Below, one piece after another: positions 58,073 through 64,000 of a DNA stretch of 64,000 bases. The position numbers were made by a program, and so were the translations under genes. Positions within the stretch are counted from its first letter, which is position 1, and every line of letters starts with the position of its first letter. The DNA is taken from NCBI GenBank assembly GCA_963729165.1, contig CAVSMM010000005.1:62001-126000 (forward strand), in the 5' to 3' direction. The notes under the pieces were generated by a model that saw only the letters and a list, made by a program, of their open reading frames with translations, did no database searches and was not told the origin of the DNA. The DNA is from JACCZX01 sp963729165 (GTDB lineage Bacteria; Pseudomonadota; Gammaproteobacteria; Burkholderiales; Burkholderiaceae_F).

Positions 58073-58982
58073 TGAAGATCGGGTCAGGGCTTTGCGCTGC
58101 GGGTGGCCAATGATCGTTGGTGAATATCCACGTACGTGTAATTTCTAGGATATCCGTGTCGCGCGCAATCTCCGGTGGAAAAGGTGGGTAGGGACCGGCC
58201 ATTTGTACGATTCTGCGCGCAGCGCGGTCAAGTATCTGAGAGCCCGATGATTGATCGATCATTGCATCAGCGACCGAGCCGTCTTTGCGAATCGCCACAG
58301 TCATTCGCAACGCGCCATAGAAACGGCCGCGCGCGTCATCCGGATAATTATCGTTGCCGATCTTTTCGACTCGGGCACGCCAGTCCTCGACATAGCGCGC
58401 GTAGCGATACTCCGACGCACTCGGCATGAAGTGGTGCTTGCGCGGTCGCTTCTGATAATCCGAGATCTGCTTGGCTATCTCGGCCTGAGCTCGCGCCAGC
58501 TGCTCGTTTGCCTCGTCATCCGTGGTGCCGCTTTGCGGCTGTTGGGCTGAGGCGTCATTCAGCGGTGTCGTCCGCAGCTGCAGCGACTCGCGAAGCGTCG
58601 CCAGCAGCTTCTTTTGCTCCTCCTCCAGCTGCTGCACGTTCTTGCGGGCTGATTCAAGCGAATCCCCATCGCGCATCTCGAAACTGTTCGGTAACGGGGA
58701 CGTGCGTCGGCCGGCATCGTTGGTGCCACCACCGTCGAGATTGTTTTGCGCGAGCGCCTCCACCGTACCCGGCGCGGTGTTGCTCTTAGCATTGACCAGA
58801 ATAATCTCGACCGGTGGGTCGGTCGACCGTACTCGAAATAGCTCCGGATCGACAAAGCGAACCGCGAGCGCTGTGATGTGCAAGCCAATGGATACAGTCA
58901 TCGCCATGACCAGCACTTTGTCGGCGAGAAACGAGCGTAACCCGTAGGCTGGCGCAGCCAGGCTGAGTTCAGCTACGTCCAT
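58073..58982 (-). CDS. tonB: TonB-family energy transducer, C-terminus unresolved
   Basis: Inner-membrane protein with an N-terminal helix (VLVMAMTVSIGLHITALAV), a long periplasmic linker rich in coiled coil (residues 115-185, LEEEQKKLLATLRESLQLR), and a TonB C-terminal domain from about residue 190 (YVEDWRARVEKIGNDNYPDD, GALRMTVAIRKDGSV, ILDRAARRIVQMAGPYPPFP). The literal frame runs on into aroE; the natural stop is expected soon after TWIFTNDHW, so at least one extra base probably lies between 58075 and 58130. It would transmit proton motive force to outer-membrane receptors. Confidence 0.9.
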
Positions 58983-59133
58983 TGAGCCGCGACGTCATGG
59001 TCGTTAAAGCCTCTGCATTCGGTGTCGATCGATTGTAGCCAGCACCATCGACTCGGCAGGTGACAAGATCGCGCTAGTCTTGCCGCCGCAATCGTCGCGC
59101 CTTCGTCGCGGCTCGCGCCGGCTGCACACAGCG

Positions 59134-61155
59134 TTAAGGTGCGGTCGAAGGCGCACCGTCCGAGGAATCAGCCGTCGCCGCATTGACCACCTCGGCGGCC
59201 TCCGCACTTTGCTCGACCGCAGACAACGGCGACGCATCCAGGCTCTCGTCGACGCTCTCCTCATCATCCGCCTCAACGATGGTGAGCGCGGCCAGCACTC
59301 GATGCACTCGCGCTTCAAGTGTCAGATCGACCTGGTCGGTGGAGACAATATCCAGCTCTACTTTTTGTCCGCGCGGCAAGTCCGGGAGTCCGGGAAGTCG
59401 GGTGATGAAAGGCACGCCGTCAACGCGTAGTACATCGCCCTTCAGCACGGTAGCGTCGATTCGCGTCATCTTTTCTTGTTCGAACCAACGCAGGGACCAA
59501 TAGCGCTCGAGCTTTTGCTGAAACTCCGCATACGCCGCGTAAGCCGACTCGAAGCCCGAGACGACGCCGAACAGCTCGGCGTCGTTGGATGCGTACGGCG
59601 GCGTCTCCTCGAGAACACAGGCGAGAAGCTGCCGCTGATTAACCAGATCCACATAGCGACGCAGCGGCGATGTGCACCACGCATAGTGCTCGACGCCAAT
59701 ACCGTCGTGCGGCGCCGGCACCGTGCCCATTTTTACCCGACCAAGCGCCTGGGAGCGATAGATACCGGCGGTGCGACGCGCCGCAAGCCATCCACCCCAC
59801 GTGCTGTTCGCGAAGATCATCAATTCCGCGACAATCGAATCGAGTGGGGCTCCCCGCCGACGCTGCCGGACGGTGACTTTGGCTTGATCATCGATCCCTT
59901 CAAGGTCGAACGAGTAATCAACCCGGCCAACGGGCTCGGGCCGCCCACGCACCTGTTCGCGATTCGCCAGAAGCTTGCGAGCCACGTGCCACAGCGTGCT
60001 CAACTCCGATGCGTGCGGCGAGTCGAACTGGCCGCCGGCGATGGTTGCTTCGGTGACAATGTCATCCAGCTGGTCATGCCGCAGATTGGTTTCTATGCGC
60101 AGCCGCTCCAGACGAGACTGAGTCGATAGCACTTCGAAGGTCTGCGCATCGACGTCTGCGTACAGCGATAGCACCGGTACGTCCCGTCCTTCGTTCAACG
60201 ACAGCGAATCGATCCAGTTGTCAGGCAGCATCGTGTACTTCAGCCCCGGTGCGTAGACGGTCGACATACGCGAGCGCGCCACCGTGTCGATCGGATGGCC
60301 ACGCGGCAACACGGCCGCCGGTGCGGCGATATGAATACCGATCTGGGTTCTGTCGCCGAGCGTCTGCACCGAAAATGCGTCGTCGATCTCGGTCGTTGCA
60401 CTATCGTCGATCGAAAAGGCGCGAACCGTGGCGAGCGGCAAATCCCCGGCGTCGGCCGGCGCAGCCGGCTGGACGGTGAAGGCCGTGCCACGAGGAAAGT
60501 GCTGCGCAAGAAAACTGTCGACGTGCCAGCGATACGCTGACGCGATCGCACCGCGCGCCAGCAGCAAGCGCAGCGGAGTCATATGCGACTCGTTCGCTGC
60601 CTGCTCAAGCGCCTTGAACTCGATTGAACTCCGGTCGGGCTTGATCAGAAGCGCGATCGCCTGCTGAGCAATGACCTCCGGTGCGCCACCTGCCTTCAGT
60701 TCGTCGACGTACTGCTGCCGCAACTCATCCTGCTTTCGCTTGCGCTCCACCGCGGCGAGCGCTGCCTGCAGTGTTTCGGCGGGCGCGGGCCGATAACGGC
60801 CGCGGCCCTTGCGATAGAAGTAGACCGGCGCGCTATGCAACCGAAACAGCAACGCCGCCGCCTGCTCGGCGCTCGGCTCCGCGCCGAAATACTCGCGCGC
60901 CAGCTCGACGAATCCAAATTCATCCTGCGGCGCAACTTCCCACAAAAAATCCAGATCGATCAGCTGCGCTTGCGCCTGAGCGCGCTCGACCAACTGCGCG
61001 GGTGCGGGCTCTGCAAAGCGAAGCAGCACGTGCGAACTCTTGACCTTGGTGCGCTTGCCACTTGGCAGCTCGACCTGATGCGAGGTCCCGGCGTTCGCCA
61101 TTTCGGTGCCCGCCTTGAACGCGCCGTCGTCGTCGAAAAGCAAATACGTGCTCAC
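59134..61155 (-). CDS. rnb: RNase II-family exoribonuclease
   Basis: 3'-5' exoribonuclease of 673 residues. N-terminal region with VELPSGKRTKVKSSHVLLR, central RNB domain starting near residue 245 (FSIDDSATTEIDDAFSVQ, with the metal-binding aspartates), and YAWCTSPLRRYVDLVNQRQL. A C-terminal S1-like part and an acidic, Ala-rich tail (ADDEESVDESLDASPLSAVE) end the protein; the tail could contact partners. This is the betaproteobacterial RNB type usually found next to tonB and aroE. Confidence 0.93.
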   Translation of the reverse strand: MSTYLLFDDDGAFKAGTEMANAGTSHQVELPSGKRTKVKSSHVLLRFAEPAPAQLVERAQAQAQLIDLDFLWEVAPQDEFGFVELAREYFGAEPSAEQAAALLFRLHSAPVYFYRKGRGRYRPAPAETLQAALAAVERKRKQDELRQQYVDELKAGGAPEVIAQQAIALLIKPDRSSIEFKALEQAANESHMTPLRLLLARGAIASAYRWHVDSFLAQHFPRGTAFTVQPAAPADAGDLPLATVRAFSIDDSATTEIDDAFSVQTLGDRTQIGIHIAAPAAVLPRGHPIDTVARSRMSTVYAPGLKYTMLPDNWIDSLSLNEGRDVPVLSLYADVDAQTFEVLSTQSRLERLRIETNLRHDQLDDIVTEATIAGGQFDSPHASELSTLWHVARKLLANREQVRGRPEPVGRVDYSFDLEGIDDQAKVTVRQRRRGAPLDSIVAELMIFANSTWGGWLAARRTAGIYRSQALGRVKMGTVPAPHDGIGVEHYAWCTSPLRRYVDLVNQRQLLACVLEETPPYASNDAELFGVVSGFESAYAAYAEFQQKLERYWSLRWFEQEKMTRIDATVLKGDVLRVDGVPFITRLPGLPDLPRGQKVELDIVSTDQVDLTLEARVHRVLAALTIVEADDEESVDESLDASPLSAVEQSAEAAEVVNAATADSSDGAPSTAP

Positions 61156-61186
61156 ACCGAGCCCGCGCGGATTTCGGGGTGACGTG

Positions 61187-61930
61187 TCAAACCGTCAATC
61201 CGCCCGAAACTTCAATCACCGCGCCATTGATGTATGACGCCTCGTCGGAAGCGAGGAATGCGTAAACGTTTGCTATATCTTCAGGTGCTCCGAGGCGGCG
61301 CAATGGCACGCGCTCGGTCAGCTGCGCGAGCACTTTCTCCGGAATCGTGTCCAGAATGTGCGTAGCGATGAAGCCTGGAGCTACCGCGTTGCAACGAATT
61401 CCCTTGGGCCCCAATTCGCGCGCCCAGGTCTTGACGAAGCCAATGACGCCGAACTTGCTGGCCGCATAGTTGGTTTGGCCAAAGTTTCCGTAGATGCCAA
61501 CGACGCTCGAGGCGTTCAGTATCACGCCGCTGCCCTGCTTCAGCATCGTCTCGAGCACCGCCTTTGCGCAGTTGAAGGTCCCCTTCAAGTTCACATCGAT
61601 CACGCGATCGAACTGATCATCCGTCATTTTCTGCAGACGCGCGTCGATCGTAATACCGGCATTGTTGACCAGGACGTCAATGCGGCCACAGCGCTGTACA
61701 GCCGCCGCAGTCATCGCGTCGATCTGATCGCGCCTGGTCACATCGACCACCACGGCGTCTATCTCGCCATGCGATGCCAGGCTCGCCACCGCAGAATCGA
61801 TCGATCCCCTGTCGATGTCGCACGCAACCACCTTCGCACCTTCGTCCAAGAATTTGCGCGCGGTGGCGTAACCGATGCCTTGTGCCGCACCGGTGATGAT
61901 CGCAACTTTGCCCTTCAGCCGCTGGGTCAC
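61187..61930 (-). CDS. Short-chain dehydrogenase, FabG-like 3-oxoacyl reductase
   Basis: 247-residue SDR: nucleotide motif TGAAQGIGYATARKF, VNNAGITIDARLQKM, and the catalytic Ser-Tyr-Lys in NASSVVGIYGNFGQTNYAASK. The ending SYINGAVIEVSGGLTV is FabG-like. It may be a second FabG, an acetoacetyl-CoA reductase or another reductase; it is not in a fab operon, so I leave the symbol blank. It follows yqiA by 12 bases on the same strand. Confidence 0.9.
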   Translation of the reverse strand: MTQRLKGKVAIITGAAQGIGYATARKFLDEGAKVVACDIDRGSIDSAVASLASHGEIDAVVVDVTRRDQIDAMTAAAVQRCGRIDVLVNNAGITIDARLQKMTDDQFDRVIDVNLKGTFNCAKAVLETMLKQGSGVILNASSVVGIYGNFGQTNYAASKFGVIGFVKTWARELGPKGIRCNAVAPGFIATHILDTIPEKVLAQLTERVPLRRLGAPEDIANVYAFLASDEASYINGAVIEVSGGLTV

Positions 61931-61942
61931 TCAAGCTCCTCG

Positions 61943-62506
61943 CTATATTCCACAGAAAGAAAGAACCTCATCAACATATTGCGCAAAGTCAGACAGCTCG
62001 TGATTGCTACCTTCGATCACCCGCTGGCGCGCGCCGTAATACTTCGCGACCATCATTCGGTAGTCGATCACCGTGTCGCCGGTGGCGGCGACCAAAAAGT
62101 AGCGCTCCGGATTCGTAACGGCGGTGTCGAGCGCGTGCAGCTCGGCGATGTACTCGGGCCGGAAATCAATCTCCTCGTTGCTAAAGAAAACCGGCTGTCG
62201 CCCGATGTGCGCCTGCAGATCGCGTGCGGGAGTGACCGCAGGATTCAGCAGCACGGCGCGACAGCCCAGCTTCTCGGCGACCCAGGTGGCGTAGTACCCG
62301 CCCAACGACGATCCGATCAGCGCGACTTCTTCGGCTCGTGACGAGCGTGAAGCGTACAGCGCAAGCTGCGATGCCATGCGCGGCGAGGCTGGCAAAGCCG
62401 GGCACACGAATTGGTCTGCCAAGCCACGTCGCTGCATATGCTCGCGCAGCATCTGCGCCTTGCGTGACTGCGGTGACGAACGAAACCCGTGCAGGTAAAC
62501 GATCAC
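61943..62506 (-). CDS. yqiA: YqiA/YcfP-family esterase
   Basis: Small alpha/beta hydrolase of 187 residues. MIVYLHGFRSSPQSRKAQML contains the HGF oxyanion block, LIGSSLGGYYATWVAE the nucleophile serine, and EGSNHELSDF the catalytic histidine. Family members hydrolyse short-chain esters in vitro; the physiological substrate is unknown. The ATG overlaps the mpl stop by four bases. Confidence 0.9.
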   Translation of the reverse strand: MIVYLHGFRSSPQSRKAQMLREHMQRRGLADQFVCPALPASPRMASQLALYASRSSRAEEVALIGSSLGGYYATWVAEKLGCRAVLLNPAVTPARDLQAHIGRQPVFFSNEEIDFRPEYIAELHALDTAVTNPERYFLVAATGDTVIDYRMMVAKYYGARQRVIEGSNHELSDFAQYVDEVLSFCGI

Positions 62507-63922
62507 GCAGCGCTTCTTGTGGAATCAGCGCTTCTTGTGGAATCAACGGAGCTTGCAGAAGCACCGCGTTTTGCAGCACCAGCACCCGAGTCTGCGAGCT
62601 GCGCGAGCAGCTTCGCGTGAATGCCGCCGAAGCCGCCATTGCTCATCACGACGACCTGGTCGCCCGCGCGAGCGTACGTGGCGATCGCCTCGACCAATGC
62701 ATCAAGGTCGTCATGCACGGTGGCCGTCGCACCCAGCGGGGCCAGTGCCTGCGCGGCATTCCAGTCGACTCCTGATGAAAAGCAGAAGACGCGATCGGCA
62801 CCCGAAAGGCTATCGGCCAGCCGCGCATTCATCGCTCCGCGCTTCATCGTGTTCGAGCGCGGCTCGAATACCGCGACGATTCGGCTTTGCGGATGTGATG
62901 CGCGCAGGGCAGAGAGGGTCACCTCGAATGCCGTCGGATGATGTGCGAAGTCGTCGATCACCGTCACGCCACCTTCTATGCCACGCACCTCGAGCCGGCG
63001 CTTAACGCCACGAAATTCGGCAAGCGCTTCGAGCGCACCGCTACCTTGCACGCCGACATGATCCGCAGCCGCGACGGCAGCCAGAGCATTCATCCGGTTG
63101 TGGTGCCCCGCCAATGCGAGCTGAAGGGTCCCGAAGCGCTGTTCACCGCGAGACACCTCAAACGTGTCGGGGTCGATCCGCCAGTCGCCCATTGCGCCGA
63201 ACGTCTGCAGCTCCGACCAGCAGCCACGCTGCAAGACCCGTCCGATAGGCTCGTCACCTGCGTTCGCAACGATGCGCGCAGTGGCCGGCAGCGTTCGGAC
63301 CAGATGATGAAATTGCGCTTCGATCGCGGCCAGATCAGCAAAGATATCGGCGTGATCGAACTCCAGATTGTTCAGAATCAGGGTTCGCGCGCGATAGTGC
63401 AGAAACTTCGACCGCTTATCGAAAAGTGCGGTGTCGTATTCGTCGGCCTCGATGACGAAGTGGCGGCCCGTGCCGAGTCGAGCCGAGCAACCGAAATCGT
63501 CGGGAACGCCGCCGATCAGAAATCCCGGTTCAAGCCCGGCGTGTTCGAGAATCGTCGAGAGCATCGCGCTGGTGGTCGTCTTGCCGTGCGTGCCGGCGAC
63601 CGCCATCACATGTCGGCCGCGAAGGATGTTATCGGCGAGCCACTGCGGGCCGGATACATAGGAGTCGCCACGATTCAGAATTGCCTCCATCAGCGCATTT
63701 CCACGCGTGACCACGTTGCCGATCACCCACACGTCGGGCGCTAGTGGAAAGCTGGTCAGCGTCGTAACCTTCGATCACGCGCACGTTCGCCGCGGCGAGC
63801 TGGTCGCTCATAGGCGGGTACACATTTGCATCGCAGCCGCTCACAACGTGACCGGCAGCCTGCGCAAGCTGCGCGAGGCCACCCATGAAAGTTCCGCCAA
63901 CGCCGAGAATGTGGAGGTGCAA
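62503..63922 (-). CDS. mpl: Murein tripeptide ligase Mpl, frameshifted
   Basis: Recycles L-Ala-gamma-D-Glu-meso-DAP by joining it to UDP-MurNAc. About 472 residues after repair. N-terminus LHILGVGGTFMGGLAQLAQA, then VAGTHGKTTTSAMLSTILEH (ATP site), FVIEADEYDTALFDKRSKF, LNNLEFDHADIF and VIDDFAHHPTAFEVTL. One extra base in a run at 63747-63750 separates GYDADQL from PLAPDVWVIGNVVTRG. The start is TTG 63922; an ATG is not available. The C-terminal end (SSVDSTRSADSTRSAA) comes from an 18-base tandem duplication. Confidence 0.94.
62511..62546. repeat. 18-bp tandem duplication in mpl 3' end
   Basis: CGCTTCTTGTGGAATCAG followed directly by CGCTTCTTGTGGAATCAA. It adds six residues (DSTRSA twice) to the Mpl tail without breaking the frame. 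Confidence 0.85.
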
Positions 63923-64000
63923 AGAGGGGCGGCTGTTAAGCGCTATTGCAGCGAAGGGCGCGGATTGTAATCGTCGCTCGCCACGACATTCTGCCGATAA
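63923..64000. other. Window end, upstream of mpl
   Basis: Seventy-eight bases with no gene I can support; it would hold the mpl ribosome site and promoter, but no clear motif is seen. Confidence 0.3.

Overview
The window looks like chromosomal DNA of a Gram-negative, GC-rich betaproteobacterium of Burkholderiales type, probably uncultivated. The evidence is gene order: tkt-gapA-pgk-pyk-fba-purC-purE-purK-tsaC and rnb-tonB-aroE-mtgA are orders typical of Burkholderiales. The organism also has box-pathway benzoate genes, a soluble NAD-dependent formate dehydrogenase (fds) and a Bug-type binding protein. No rRNA, tRNA, CRISPR array, prophage or insertion sequence was recognised.

Layout. 1-5493 (minus): fdsG-fdsB-fdsA and a partial fdhD, with divergent gcdH. 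6940-13718: a small lipoprotein, an M28 peptidase, an alpha/beta hydrolase and a large VIT/vWA protein. 13883-24118: aerobic benzoyl-CoA (box) cluster, boxC-boxB on minus and bclA, a hydrolase and a five-gene Liv-type ABC importer on plus. 24182-25258: a PEP-CTERM esterase. 25546-47730: the central-metabolism and purine backbone on minus, interrupted by accessory blocks. 48156-50229: fused speD-speE behind a structured leader, then rsmE. 50239-64000: maeB, a lytic transglycosylase, a ubiD remnant fused to a KTSC gene, mgtE, mtgA-aroE-tonB-rnb, an SDR reductase, yqiA and mpl.

The most interesting part is 39290-44610, between gapA and pgk. It holds a rhombosortase, two paralogous subtilisin-family proteases that both end in GlyGly-CTERM sorting signals with the same GGGALP-WQLLLL core, and a small lipoprotein that looks like a free-standing copy of the proteases' own propeptide. 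This reads as a self-contained secretion, anchoring and inhibition module for surface proteases, placed inside an otherwise conserved operon.

Sequence quality matters here. At least fourteen genes or gene junctions are interrupted, and every interruption I could resolve is one extra base (+1), never a missing one. This suggests insertion-type sequencing error rather than gene decay. Broken genes are therefore annotated at their full inferred extent, with the breakpoints given.
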